64,000 nt of DNA, from positions 1 to 64,000 of IMG/VR virus record IMGVR_UViG_3300010885_016694. One strand, written 5' to 3'. This DNA is from a virus. Below the pieces are notes generated by a model. That model made no database searches. It saw nothing but the letters and a program-made list of their open reading frames with translations, and was not told the origin of the DNA. Below, piece by piece: positions 15,427 through 24,055 of the stretch. Each line of letters starts with the position of its first letter. The first letter of the stretch is position 1. A program made the position numbers and the translations under genes.

Positions 15427-16593
15427 ATGTTCATTAAAAATGGGAGTTTTAAAAATATAACGCACATAATTTCTTATGTGCCTCCCTTTATTACTGTACA
15501 ATTACTTTCTGGTACTGCTTTTTCTGGACAAGATTATACTTTTAAAATTAAAGTTAGAGGAAGTAAACCTATAACATATCAATGGTATAAAAATAATTTT
15601 CCATTAATAAATAAAACTAATAGTGAATTATTGATAGAGGATGTCACCTCATCTGATCAAGCATATTATTATTGTAAAATATCAAATAATGGACATTATG
15701 TAGAAAGTAATGTAGTACCATTAAGCGTAATCGAATCTCCATATATTGTAACACAACCAGTATCTGTATTATCGGCTATAGGAAGTAATATTTTGTTGAG
15801 CGTTTCGGCAACAGGTACAGAACCATTAACATATGAATGGTATAAAAATAATTTAATATATCAAGATAGTACTTCTAAAAATTTATATATTAATAACATA
15901 AATTATATAAATGAAGGTAGTTATTATGTGATAGTAACAAATGAATTTGGTAGTGCAACTAGTTTATCAGCTTCGGTTAGAATTATAGAACCTTTAATAA
16001 TAAGAACTCAGCCAACAAATTTAAATGTTAATAAAAATAATAATGCACAATTTTCTTTATCCTGTACTGGATATTTCCCTGTAAGTTCTCAATGGAGAAA
16101 GGATGGATCTTTATATGGAGATTTATCATCAAATAATAATGGTATTATTACTTTAAATATAAACACAACAAAATTGTCAGATATAGGATACTATGATTGT
16201 GTTTTAAGTAGTAAATACGATTCGGTAACTAGTGAAAAAGTTTATTTACAAGTTAATGAAAAACCAGTATTTACATTAAATCCATTATCAGCAGAAATAC
16301 CAATGACTCAAACGGTAACATTTATGGTGGACGCATCGGGTACAGACCCAATAACATACCAATGGATAAAAATTGGTACTGGTAATGTTTTAAACGAGAA
16401 AACAAAATTATATACAATACAAAATGTGGTTTTATCGGATCAAGCTGAATATGCATGTGTCGCCACTAATTTAGTGGGAAGTACTACCAGTTTATATGCA
16501 GCACTTTCGATAACACAACAGGAATTGATATTGTCCGATTCAAATCCGTATGAGTTTATATTATTAGATCAAAATGTTTATTGGTCTTTTTAA
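15427..16593 (+). CDS. Protein of four tandem immunoglobulin-like domains
   Basis: A 388-residue protein built almost entirely of Ig-like domains (about residues 20-105, 107-190, 191-280, 282-367). Each shows the I-set signature: a Trp in TYQWYKNN / TYEWYKNN / SSQWRKDG / TYQWIKIG, and a C-terminal Y-x-C (YYYCKI, YYDCVL, YACVAT; the second domain has YYVIV without Cys). The first and third domains lack the usual partner Cys, so disulfides are not general. A short tail motif (ELILSDSNPYEF) ends the protein, as in 59336-61309. Ig domains on phage tails usually give weak glycan binding. No N-terminal virion-anchoring module is visible, so it may pair with the fibre encoded just upstream. Confidence 0.85.
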   Translation: MFIKNGSFKNITHIISYVPPFITVQLLSGTAFSGQDYTFKIKVRGSKPITYQWYKNNFPLINKTNSELLIEDVTSSDQAYYYCKISNNGHYVESNVVPLSVIESPYIVTQPVSVLSAIGSNILLSVSATGTEPLTYEWYKNNLIYQDSTSKNLYINNINYINEGSYYVIVTNEFGSATSLSASVRIIEPLIIRTQPTNLNVNKNNNAQFSLSCTGYFPVSSQWRKDGSLYGDLSSNNNGIITLNINTTKLSDIGYYDCVLSSKYDSVTSEKVYLQVNEKPVFTLNPLSAEIPMTQTVTFMVDASGTDPITYQWIKIGTGNVLNEKTKLYTIQNVVLSDQAEYACVATNLVGSTTSLYAALSITQQELILSDSNPYEFILLDQNVYWSF

Positions 16594-16594
16594 A

Positions 16595-16600
16595 TAAATA
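16595..16600 (+). promoter_or_regulatory. Late promoter box for the gene at 16606
   Basis: Three overlapping TAAATA copies occur at 16591-16604. The middle one (16595) is exactly 5 nt before the ATG. Confidence 0.65.
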
Positions 16601-16605
16601 AATAT

Positions 16606-18804
16606 ATGTCTTACAAAAGAATATTAGAGTTTACAAATTATAAAGATTTATCTGGATACGATAATATTCTTATTGATCATGATAATACAACATACAGAAC
16701 AGAATTAAGTTCTTTTGTATCGTATGTTTCAAATCAAGCTAAAGATACACCAAGTATATTGATAATATCTACTAATAATATAGCAGATAATTCAATAACT
16801 TTAAATAAATTAAATACTAATAGTGTAACCACTGAAAAAATATTAAATTCTAATGTTACTACAGAAAAAATAGCAGATAATTCAATTACTTCTTTTAAAT
16901 TATCTACAAATAGTGTTACTACAGAAAAAATTAATGACGGAGCAGTTACAGCATTAAAATTGGCAGATAATGTTTTTAATGCATCAAAATTACAAGATTT
17001 ATCAATTACAAATGCTAAATTAGCAGACGATTCTGTTACTGCAATTAAAATATCAAACAATTCTGTAACTTCAGCAAAAATAAATGACTCTGCTGTTACT
17101 GCTAGTAAAATAGCAGACGGAAATGTTACAACAATTAAAATAGTTAATTCTGCTGTTACTACAGATAAGTTAGCTGATGGTAGTGTTACTACTATAAAAC
17201 TTGCAAACTCTGCTGTTAATACAGATAAGTTAGCTGATGGTAGTGTTACCACGATTAAAATAGCTAATTCGGCAATAACAACTGATAAATTAACTGACGG
17301 ATCAGTAACAACAATTAAAATAGCTAATTCAGCAGTAACTACTGATAAGTTAGAGGATTCTTCTGTTACTACAATAAAAATAAATAACTCTTCTGTTACT
17401 ACAGATAAGTTAACTGATTCTGCTGTCATTACTTCAAAGCTAAATAACTCTTCTGTTATTACTGATAAATTAGCAGACTCTTCGGTTACTACTGCTAAAA
17501 TAGGAAATAATTCAATTACTACAGAAAAATTATCTACTGGTATTGTGACATCATTAATATTGGCAGATGGGTCGGTAACCACAGCAAAACTAGCTAATAA
17601 TGCAGTTACTACTGATAAATTATCTTCTTTATCTGTAACTAGTGATAAATTAGCTGATTTGTCGGTAACTACAGGAAAAATATCAAATTTATCTATAACA
17701 ACAGAAAAAATATATGATAATTCTGTTACAAACGCAAAATTGGCAGATAATTCGGTTTCCTCTGTAAAATTATCGTCTGATTCTGTAACCACAGACAAAA
17801 TACTCAATAGATCCGTAACAAATGCTAAATTAGCAGATACATCTGTAGATAATAGAGTTTTAGCATTGACTTGTGTAGCAACTAATAATATACAAGATTT
17901 ATCAATATCTACAAATAAAATACAAAATGGATCTATTACTACTGAAAAATTGGCAGGAAGTTTATCAGTTCCAATAGCATTAGCTGAAAAATCTGTTACC
18001 AATCCCATATTAGCCGATAGTGCTGTTGATACAGTAAAATTATCAGCAAGTTCGGTTACTACGGAAAAAATTAATGATAGTGCTGTTACCACAACTAAAA
18101 TAGCAACAGATGCGATTACTGAAATTAAAATTAAAGATAATGCCGTTATATCATCAAAATTAGCAGATAATGCTGTGGTTACATCAAGAATTAATGACGG
18201 TGCCGTAACAACAATAAAGCTTAATGATTTGGCAGTAACAAATGCTAAAATAGGAAATACATCAATTAATACTGATAAATTATCATCTTCAGCAGTAACT
18301 TCAGATAAACTTTCAGCTAGTTCTGTTATTACAGAAAAAATTAATGATTTAGCAGTAACAAATGCTAAAATAGCAAATGATGCTATTAATACTAGAACTC
18401 TTAGTGCAAATTGTGTCACCCCCGCTAAACTAGCAACAACTATAGTACAAACTAATGGTGGATTGAAATTGGATTCTACAAATGGTTTAGCAATTTCTAC
18501 AAAAGTAACCGAATATACCGTAAGTACAATATTAGGTTTGGCTGATGCTAATAGTATAATTGAAGTAAATGCGGCAGCGGGAGTTACAATTACTATACCA
18601 CAAGATACAGTTGCAAATCTTGATGTGGGAACTAATATAGTAATATACCAAAAGGGTGCTGGACAAGTTACTATTTCTTATGCTGTCGGTATGACTGTTG
18701 TGAGTAATGGTTCAAAATTTAAAACATCTGCACAATATGCTGCAATAGCATTATTTAAACTTGGAGCAAATAGATGGTTAGTTGGTGGGGATTTAACCGC
18801 ATAA
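16606..18804 (+). CDS. Tail fibre made of about 55 perfect-register decapeptide repeats
   Basis: A 732-residue fibre. Residues 1-60 (ILEFTNYKDLSGYDNILIDH) look like the virion-binding head shared with 57544. From about residue 61 to 610 there is an unbroken series of 10-residue repeats with consensus [DN]-x-[SA]-[VI]-T-T-x-K-[LI]-x, for example DGSVTTIKIA and NSAVTTDKLA. The last ~100 residues form a globular tip (IIEVNAAAGVTITIPQD ... ALFKLGANRWLVGG) resembling the tips of other fibres here. The regular spacing of V/I, K and L/I suggests a long, uniform trimeric beta shaft. It has its own late promoter box. Confidence 0.85.
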   Translation: MSYKRILEFTNYKDLSGYDNILIDHDNTTYRTELSSFVSYVSNQAKDTPSILIISTNNIADNSITLNKLNTNSVTTEKILNSNVTTEKIADNSITSFKLSTNSVTTEKINDGAVTALKLADNVFNASKLQDLSITNAKLADDSVTAIKISNNSVTSAKINDSAVTASKIADGNVTTIKIVNSAVTTDKLADGSVTTIKLANSAVNTDKLADGSVTTIKIANSAITTDKLTDGSVTTIKIANSAVTTDKLEDSSVTTIKINNSSVTTDKLTDSAVITSKLNNSSVITDKLADSSVTTAKIGNNSITTEKLSTGIVTSLILADGSVTTAKLANNAVTTDKLSSLSVTSDKLADLSVTTGKISNLSITTEKIYDNSVTNAKLADNSVSSVKLSSDSVTTDKILNRSVTNAKLADTSVDNRVLALTCVATNNIQDLSISTNKIQNGSITTEKLAGSLSVPIALAEKSVTNPILADSAVDTVKLSASSVTTEKINDSAVTTTKIATDAITEIKIKDNAVISSKLADNAVVTSRINDGAVTTIKLNDLAVTNAKIGNTSINTDKLSSSAVTSDKLSASSVITEKINDLAVTNAKIANDAINTRTLSANCVTPAKLATTIVQTNGGLKLDSTNGLAISTKVTEYTVSTILGLADANSIIEVNAAAGVTITIPQDTVANLDVGTNIVIYQKGAGQVTISYAVGMTVVSNGSKFKTSAQYAAIALFKLGANRWLVGGDLTA
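16787..18436 (+). repeat. 30-bp tandem coding repeats (about 55 copies)
   Basis: The DNA encoding the decapeptide array has a strict 30-bp period with no insertion or deletion visible from start to end. Neighbouring copies differ mainly at third positions, but several blocks (around 17140-17340) are almost identical. Such an array can lengthen or shorten by recombination in 30-bp steps without breaking the frame. Confidence 0.85.
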
Positions 18805-18807
18805 TAT

Positions 18808-19893
18808 ATGATAGGAGCAAGCGTTTTATTAAAATCTGGAATAGTAACTCCACCGCCATTTTCTATTACAGGAGCAGTAACAAATTATGCTGGTGCTGGA
18901 GGATTAGGAACAGTTGTAAATGGAACTACATTGTTAAATTCTAATTTTAACGGACCAATTGGAATGTGGTTTGATGCATCAGACAATTTATATATATGTG
19001 ATTATAACGGCAATGCACTTAGAAAAATATCAAACGCTACCCAAACAATTACTACTTTTGCTGGAGGAAATACAGTAGGGGCATATGTTAATGGTATTGG
19101 TACTGCCGCAAAATTCGACCACCCCGTTGGAATTGTTGGTATATCAAATGTTTTATATATAGTAGATTCATTTACTTCCGTAATAAGAACAAGTACTACT
19201 GATAAACCCTTATCTGGTACTATTAATGTTAAAGCTGGAGATAGTGTCAATTATACTTCTGGATATGTAGAAGGAACTGGATCAACAGCAAAATTCAATT
19301 TTCCAACTTTAATGACCCAATATAATAGTGCATTATATGTTGCAGATGCCAAAAATAATGCAATAAGAAAAGTTACCACTGCTGGGGTTGTATCAACCCA
19401 CGCTGGTACTAGTATAGCTGGATATAAAAATGATACTACAGCCACTAATGCAACATTTAGTGAACCAAATGGTATAGCAGTAGATACAAATGGTAATTTC
19501 TATGTTTCCGATACAAACAATCATACAATAAGAAAAATAGCATCTAATGGTACAGTCACAACATTTGCTGGTGCTGTTGCTAGTAATGGCAGTGGGACAA
19601 GTGGATCTACGGACGGCACGGGAACAGCAGCAAGATTTAAAACTCCGTGGGGTATCGTATATAATCCTGTTGATGGAAATTTATATGTTTGTGATACTGG
19701 AAACCACACAATAAGACAAATTACCCTAGCAGGTGTAGTTACTACTATTGCTGGTTCTGCTGGTACAACAGGAACTACAAATGGAACTGGAACAGCAGCA
19801 AGATTTAATGGTCCAAAAGGAATAGCAGTGCATTCCAATGGTTCATTGTATGTAGCAGATACTGGGAACAATAAAATTAGAAAAATAACTTAA
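18808..19893 (+). CDS. Six-bladed NHL-repeat beta-propeller, fibre-associated
   Basis: A 361-residue protein with six NHL repeats, each reading 'F-x-x-P-x-GI-x-x-D-x-x-G-x-LYV-x-DT-x-N-x-x-IRKI' (clear examples: FSEPNGIAVDTNGNFYVSDT, GNLYVCDTGNHTIRQI, FNGPKGIAVHSNGSLYVADT), separated by 'G-x-V-T-T-x-AG' and 'G-x-G-T-A-A-x' loops. The pattern predicts a closed six-bladed propeller, a common ligand-binding scaffold. It starts 4 nt after the repeat-fibre gene without a promoter (TAATATATG), suggesting that the two are coexpressed and may be partners. Its stop overlaps the stop of the neck gene by 4 nt. Confidence 0.85.
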   Translation: MIGASVLLKSGIVTPPPFSITGAVTNYAGAGGLGTVVNGTTLLNSNFNGPIGMWFDASDNLYICDYNGNALRKISNATQTITTFAGGNTVGAYVNGIGTAAKFDHPVGIVGISNVLYIVDSFTSVIRTSTTDKPLSGTINVKAGDSVNYTSGYVEGTGSTAKFNFPTLMTQYNSALYVADAKNNAIRKVTTAGVVSTHAGTSIAGYKNDTTATNATFSEPNGIAVDTNGNFYVSDTNNHTIRKIASNGTVTTFAGAVASNGSGTSGSTDGTGTAARFKTPWGIVYNPVDGNLYVCDTGNHTIRQITLAGVVTTIAGSAGTTGTTNGTGTAARFNGPKGIAVHSNGSLYVADTGNNKIRKIT

Positions 19894-20648
19894 TTTAAAT
19901 CATAAGTACCGTATATAGAAGTATCATTTACTCCCATATCGATTACAAAGGTTTTTCCTTCAATATCAGCAGAACCTTCATAAGATTTACCAGCAGAAGA
20001 AACTTCTCCAACAATATTGCTGGAAAGCTTACCATAAAATGTATCATCGTTGAGTTGATCATTGGCGGTTTCTTGTGGAAGACCCGGTTCCCAGCTATAC
20101 TCTAGACGTTTAGCAGTAATTTTCCAACCATAGTGACCTCCTAACGGATTTATACTATCACCAATATCTTGATCTCTTCTTTCCGTAATTTGGAAAAAAT
20201 TTCCAGATCGTCCACTAACACGATCATTTCCATACTCTGTCATGCGAAACACATCACCAGATTTTGGTTCTACGACATGATGTAATTCTGTGTATATTGT
20301 TTCTCCTGACATTGCTTTATAAAAATTATTAAATGCCATATAACCAACAACTTCATCATCAGCCTGAAAACCAAATTTACTTAATGATAAACTACTTTCA
20401 TTAAGGTTTATAATCATTTTCATTAATATTGGTCCGTGATATACGCTAGTTGGTTCCTCTCCATACATCATATCCGCTCCAGAAGTAGTTGTGGTGTTTA
20501 CCCAATAGTCAATTTTTTGACCCATTGCCTGAACCATTTCTTCTGCGACATTTGCTATTACTTTTCTGTCTGGTTGTAATCGAGTTTTGTCATATAGTTC
20601 ATAACATAAACTACCATTTCCAGCTCCACTATAATAACAATCTTGCAT
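19890..20648 (-). CDS. 14: Neck protein, gp14-like
   Basis: A 252-residue protein (T4 gp14 is 256 aa) that would cap the filled head and join it to the tail. Supporting pattern: an N-terminal helix with EEMVQAMGQKIDYWVN, then MMYGEEPTSVYHGPILMKM, then LSLSKFGFQADDEVVGYMAF. These correspond to the family sequence 'dlyGEd ... LSKFGl ... d-x-x-x'. The later part is strand-rich with KSGDVFRMTEYG. The stop overlaps the NHL gene stop by 4 nt, and the start overlaps the stop of 20648-20959 by 1 nt, so those two minus genes are coupled. Confidence 0.6.
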   Translation of the reverse strand: MQDCYYSGAGNGSLCYELYDKTRLQPDRKVIANVAEEMVQAMGQKIDYWVNTTTTSGADMMYGEEPTSVYHGPILMKMIINLNESSLSLSKFGFQADDEVVGYMAFNNFYKAMSGETIYTELHHVVEPKSGDVFRMTEYGNDRVSGRSGNFFQITERRDQDIGDSINPLGGHYGWKITAKRLEYSWEPGLPQETANDQLNDDTFYGKLSSNIVGEVSSAGKSYEGSADIEGKTFVIDMGVNDTSIYGTYDLN

Positions 20649-20959
20649 TATTTTACTTCCTTTCTTATTCCAAATGGAGTTTTAATAATTACAAATTTAC
20701 TTTTTCCTAATCTTTTTGCTCGCCCCATTGGGATATTATCAATTTTTATGTTGTATTTATCGGTAATTTCTTCGTTATCTTCTGGAGTCATTGCTCCTAA
20801 TTTATGTTCTTTATCTTTATTAACATAATTAATATCATTTCGATCTTTGTGTCTTTTTGCAATTAATCCAGTTTTATTAGGATTTACCAGAACCGAATCT
20901 CTTCTGTGATAAGGCATTGATAATTCTTGAACTAAATAAAATTCTTTAAAAGATATCAT
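20648..20959 (-). CDS. Small basic late protein, possible internal head or neck protein, 103 aa
   Basis: The N terminus MISFKEFYLVQELSMPYHRR resembles the capsid-targeting peptides of T4 internal proteins (as I recall, a K/Q-E-F core ending in phi-x-E). The rest is rich in K and R, with a C-terminal KFVIIKTPFGIRKEVK. A basic, possibly packaged protein would fit, but a small neck-associated protein is equally possible because it is coupled to the gp14-like gene. Late promoter box directly upstream. Confidence 0.55.
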   Translation of the reverse strand: MISFKEFYLVQELSMPYHRRDSVLVNPNKTGLIAKRHKDRNDINYVNKDKEHKLGAMTPEDNEEITDKYNIKIDNIPMGRAKRLGKSKFVIIKTPFGIRKEVK

Positions 20960-20964
20960 AATAG

Positions 20965-20970
20965 TATTTA
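20965..20970 (-). promoter_or_regulatory. Late promoter box for 20648-20959 and the neck gene
   Basis: ACTAAATA on the minus strand, 5 nt (CTATT) before ATG. Confidence 0.7.
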
Positions 20971-20972
20971 GT

Positions 20973-21006
20973 CAAAAAGAAAGGGGACTCCGAAGAGTCC
21001 CCTTTT
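20973..21006 (-). terminator. Intrinsic terminator after 21032-21667
   Basis: Read on the minus strand: GGGGACTC, a TTCG tetraloop, GAGTCCCC, then a T-rich run. The extra-stable UUCG loop makes this a strong terminator. It separates two minus-strand transcription units. Confidence 0.9.
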
Positions 21007-21031
21007 AAATTTCTAATTATTTTTTAAATGA

Positions 21032-21667
21032 TTAGGGATGAAATACTGACTTACCGGGTCCGCTTACATTTGCGGCTCTTCCGTTAGCCTTCATGGACTT
21101 GCCGTCATTATACTTGGTGCTGGCGGGCATATACTTTTCAGTACCAGAAGTCTGTGAAGTCTTTTCGGCCTTTCCTTGACCAGAGGTCTTAGCAGCCAAT
21201 GCTCCATTAACAACTTGATTACGATTTCTTAAAGATTCGCCTTTGTTATTGTATGGTTCATACTTGCCTTGAGGAGATTCTTTTAATTCTCCGTCTTCGT
21301 CATCAGAATCTTCTTCCGAATCTTCTTCCTTTTCTTCTTTATCCCAACTTTCAGCAGATTCGTCTCCCATTCCTCCACCAAATTCTTCACCACCCATTCC
21401 TTCTTCTTCACCACCCATTCCTTCTTCTTCACCACCCATTCCTTCTTCTTCACCACCACCTAGAACACCACCAAGCATATCATATAATGCTTGTGCGGTA
21501 GAACGGTCTAGAGTCAATGTGACTTCATCGCCACCTTCTTCTTGACCAAATTCACCACCACCTTCGCCACCTTCACCACCTTCGGGGGTGGATTCAATGC
21601 CGAGTGCTTGTTCATCACTTTCCATTACTTCTTCGAATAACTTTTCAAATAGAGATTTATTGCTCAT
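21032..21667 (-). CDS. Gly/Glu-rich acidic late protein, 211 aa
   Basis: The N terminus MSNKSLFEKLFEEVMESDEQ has the look of a prohead-targeting helix (L-F-E). Residues ~30-50 are EGGEGGEGGGEF-like. A short folded helix follows (STAQALYDMLGGVLGG), then three exact 7-residue repeats (GGEEEGM) and a long acidic stretch. The C-terminal ~70 residues are Ser/Thr/Lys-rich and basic. Its position next to terminase and neck genes, its strong late promoter and its own terminator suggest an abundant head or scaffold protein. I recognise no family. Confidence 0.7.
   Translation of the reverse strand: MSNKSLFEKLFEEVMESDEQALGIESTPEGGEGGEGGGEFGQEEGGDEVTLTLDRSTAQALYDMLGGVLGGGEEEGMGGEEEGMGGEEEGMGGEEFGGGMGDESAESWDKEEKEEDSEEDSDDEDGELKESPQGKYEPYNNKGESLRNRNQVVNGALAAKTSGQGKAEKTSQTSGTEKYMPASTKYNDGKSMKANGRAANVSGPGKSVFHP
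21380..21450 (-). repeat. 21-bp tandem repeat encoding GGEEEGM
   Basis: Three consecutive nearly identical 21-nt units lie in the middle of the acidic protein gene, followed by a degenerate fourth (GGEEFGGGM). It is probably a replication-slippage hotspot that keeps the frame. Confidence 0.8.
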
Positions 21668-21672
21668 ATTTT

Positions 21673-21678
21673 TATTTA
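21673..21678 (-). promoter_or_regulatory. Late promoter box for 21032-21667
   Basis: TAAATA on the minus strand, 5 nt (AAAAT) before ATG. Confidence 0.65.
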
Positions 21679-21730
21679 CTCTCCACGATGTTATTTTTTG
21701 AAAATTTTTTAAAATTTTTTTTATTTTTAT

Positions 21731-21736
21731 TAAGTA
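21731..21736 (+). promoter_or_regulatory. Variant late promoter box for the large terminase gene
   Basis: TAAGTA, 5 nt (TAAGT), then ATG 21742. Confidence 0.5.
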
Positions 21737-21741
21737 TAAGT

Positions 21742-23439
21742 ATGGCTAGAAATCCAAAAAAAGAAATTTACATGAATAACCCAGCTCTACCTACAGTAGA
21801 AGCTCAGTTTGAATGGACACCTAAAATGGTTTCAGAATTAAAAAAATGTAAAGAAAATATTTTACATTTTGCTGAAAATTATTTTTATATTATTAATACG
21901 GACGAAGGACGACAAACTATAAAATTACACTCATTTCAGAAAAAAGCACTTAGGATGATTCGTGATAATCGTTTCAGTCTTTTGTTGTTTAGTAGACAGG
22001 TGGGTAAAACTACTATTTCTACAATATTTTTATTATGGGTTGCAATATTTCAAAACGATCAAAGACTATTACTTGTTGCAAACAAAGAAAATACGGCAAA
22101 AGAAATTTTTAGAAGAGTTAGATTTGGATACGAAAATCTACCAAACTGGTTAAAAGCCCCAGTTCAGTATTATGGATTAGAATCAATGGAACTCGCAAAT
22201 GGTTCTCGTATAGGTATTACTACGACAACAGGTACTGCTGGTCGTGGTTCTTCTGCTAATTTATTATTTGTTGATGAGGCTGACTGGATTGAACCGAATA
22301 TGTTGAACGAATTTTGGGCATCGGTATATCCAATTATTTCTTCTTCAAAAAAATCAAAAATTATCATGGCATCCACTCCAAGAGATACATCAGGATTATT
22401 TTATAGATTATATGATCAATCCGTAAAAGGAGAAAGTGATTGGGCACACATGAAGGTTTTGTGGAATGAGGTGCCCGGTAGAGACGAAAAATGGGTTAAA
22501 GACACAAAAGGTGGTATGGCTGATCCTACTGCTTGGAAACGAGAATTTGAGTGCGAATTTGATGAAGTGGGAGAATCGGCTATTGATGTTGAACTTTTCG
22601 ATGATATGAAAAGACAAACAATGGAACCCATGTATGTATATGATGATGGGAAATATTTTTTATGGGAAAAACCAAATGAAGAAAAATTGTATGTAGCTGG
22701 TGTTGATATATCAGAAGGAGTCGGCAAAGATGCTTCTGTTATACAAATATTAGATATTACAGAACCCAGAAGAATAAAACAGGTAGCTATATATCATAAT
22801 AATAAAATATCTCCATCGGAATTCACCCCAAAATTAGCCGAAATATTACGACATTGGGGAAATCCTTTGGCTATGATAGAAAGAAATGGTTGTGGGGGTC
22901 AAGTTGTTGATAATTTAAAACGTGATTTTAATTATGACAACATTGTAAATTGGGGAATTAACAAAATTGCATCCAGAAAATCCAATCAACATGGTATTGT
23001 TGCACATACAAATACCAAATCTGATGCAGTAATGAATCAAAGATATTGGATTAATATTATGAAATCCGTTCAAATTAATGATGTTAACACTATAATTGAA
23101 TTAAAAGATTTTATAAAACAAAAAAATAATACATGGGGAGCAAAGCATGGATCGCATGATGACAGAGTTATGTCATTAGCATGGGCACTGATGGTATTAC
23201 ACGAAGAAATAGCTCCTGTATACTTTGATATTGTGGAAAAAAATGAAAGCAGTAAACCAATGGTAATCAAATCAATGGATTATGGTATAAGATATTTTGA
23301 AAACCCAACATCAATATATACTAATGAAAAAAATGGTTTAGGTGGAGACGCATTACCTGTTTTTATGGGTAGCGGAAAAACCTCTGAAAATCCTGAATTG
23401 GATGATCTATATGGTCAAGGTTGGAGAAATTTGTATTAA
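21742..23439 (+). CDS. 17: Terminase large subunit, gp17-like
   Basis: A 565-residue packaging motor (ATPase plus headful nuclease). In the ATPase domain, SRQVGKTT at 84-91 is the Walker A variant of T4-type terminases, LLFVDEAD at 174-181 is Walker B with the catalytic Glu, and MASTP at 209-213 is motif III. In the nuclease domain, VAGVDISEG (Asp ~322), AMIERNG (Glu ~380) and HDDRVMSLAWAL (Asp 473/474) give the RNase-H-like acidic triad. All key residues are present. I chose ATG 21742 because the longer frame runs antisense through the neighbouring gene and lacks a start signal. The small subunit is not adjacent (see 38854). Confidence 0.95.
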   Translation: MARNPKKEIYMNNPALPTVEAQFEWTPKMVSELKKCKENILHFAENYFYIINTDEGRQTIKLHSFQKKALRMIRDNRFSLLLFSRQVGKTTISTIFLLWVAIFQNDQRLLLVANKENTAKEIFRRVRFGYENLPNWLKAPVQYYGLESMELANGSRIGITTTTGTAGRGSSANLLFVDEADWIEPNMLNEFWASVYPIISSSKKSKIIMASTPRDTSGLFYRLYDQSVKGESDWAHMKVLWNEVPGRDEKWVKDTKGGMADPTAWKREFECEFDEVGESAIDVELFDDMKRQTMEPMYVYDDGKYFLWEKPNEEKLYVAGVDISEGVGKDASVIQILDITEPRRIKQVAIYHNNKISPSEFTPKLAEILRHWGNPLAMIERNGCGGQVVDNLKRDFNYDNIVNWGINKIASRKSNQHGIVAHTNTKSDAVMNQRYWINIMKSVQINDVNTIIELKDFIKQKNNTWGAKHGSHDDRVMSLAWALMVLHEEIAPVYFDIVEKNESSKPMVIKSMDYGIRYFENPTSIYTNEKNGLGGDALPVFMGSGKTSENPELDDLYGQGWRNLY

Positions 23440-23442
23440 ATA
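23437..23442 (+). promoter_or_regulatory. Late promoter box for the gene at 23448
   Basis: TTAAATA containing the terminase stop codon, 5 nt (TAAAC), then ATG. Confidence 0.65.
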
Positions 23443-23447
23443 TAAAC

Positions 23448-24023
23448 ATGAATCATTATGATCAATCAATTTTAAACAAATCAAGAAAAGACAAATTTAC
23501 ACTTACTGTAGTTTTGCCTAAAGAATTGATATCACATAATAAAAGATTTGATAGAAGTAATAATAATGTAAGCTTGGACACCCTTCAATTTTCTATATAT
23601 GGAGTTGTAGTACCAAAAAACAATATACCACAAGAAGATGCCAGATATGCTGGCGGTAATGTTTATGTTTCTTCTCACAATAAACCATCATATGATCCAG
23701 TTAGTGTTAATTTTACAATTGATAATGAATTTAATAATTATTGGGTAATCCATAAATGGTTAGATTTACTCAGAAATGAAAAAACTGGGATATACGGAGG
23801 AGATGAAATTTATAAAAAAGACATGGGATTAGGTAGTTATACTAGTGATTTTATTTTAACAGCAAAAGATGAATTTCATAATGATGTTATACAATGGACA
23901 TATAAAACTGCATTTCCGATAGGATTAGGGGAAATAACTTATAATCATAGAGATGCTGGAGAAATTGAAACGTCTTTTGAATTTGTTTTTAGAAGAATTG
24001 AAACAAATTTATTAAAAGTATAA
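23448..24023 (+). CDS. Tail-tube-fold protein, gp19 paralogue, 191 aa
   Basis: The sequence follows the gp19 tube fold: early strands (KFTLTVVLPKEL), GVVVPKNNIP in the position of the tube 'P-A-G' loop, then VNFTIDNEFNNYWVIHKW and LDLLRN, and AFPIGLGEITYNHRD with IETSFEFVFRRIE. These match the order 'v-d-W-x-x-x', 'W-P-x-x-v-G-E-L-x-x-d' and 'i-q-t-F-e-V-t-L' of T4 gp19. It lies before the sheath gene, where T4 has no gene. It may be a tube-terminating or head-proximal tail protein (T4 gp3 role) or a second tube protein. I chose ATG 23448 from the late promoter box. Confidence 0.6.
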   Translation: MNHYDQSILNKSRKDKFTLTVVLPKELISHNKRFDRSNNNVSLDTLQFSIYGVVVPKNNIPQEDARYAGGNVYVSSHNKPSYDPVSVNFTIDNEFNNYWVIHKWLDLLRNEKTGIYGGDEIYKKDMGLGSYTSDFILTAKDEFHNDVIQWTYKTAFPIGLGEITYNHRDAGEIETSFEFVFRRIETNLLKV

Positions 24024-24044
24024 AAAAAATCAAGTAAAAAATAC

Positions 24045-24050
24045 TAAATA
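24045..24050 (+). promoter_or_regulatory. Late promoter box for the sheath gene
   Basis: CTAAATA, 5 nt (TCTTT), then ATG. Confidence 0.7.
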
Positions 24051-24055
24051 TCTTT

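Noticed and set aside
16734-18419. Long open frame (561 codons) on the minus strand
   Set aside because: It is the antisense of the decapeptide-repeat fibre; the 30-bp repeat simply lacks stops in that frame. It has no promoter box or start signal and its sequence is a mirror of the repeat.
21604-21741. N-terminal extension of the terminase frame upstream of 21742
   Set aside because: It runs antisense through the start of 21032-21667, encodes a hydrophobic low-complexity stretch, and the promoter-like box with 5-nt spacing points to ATG 21742.
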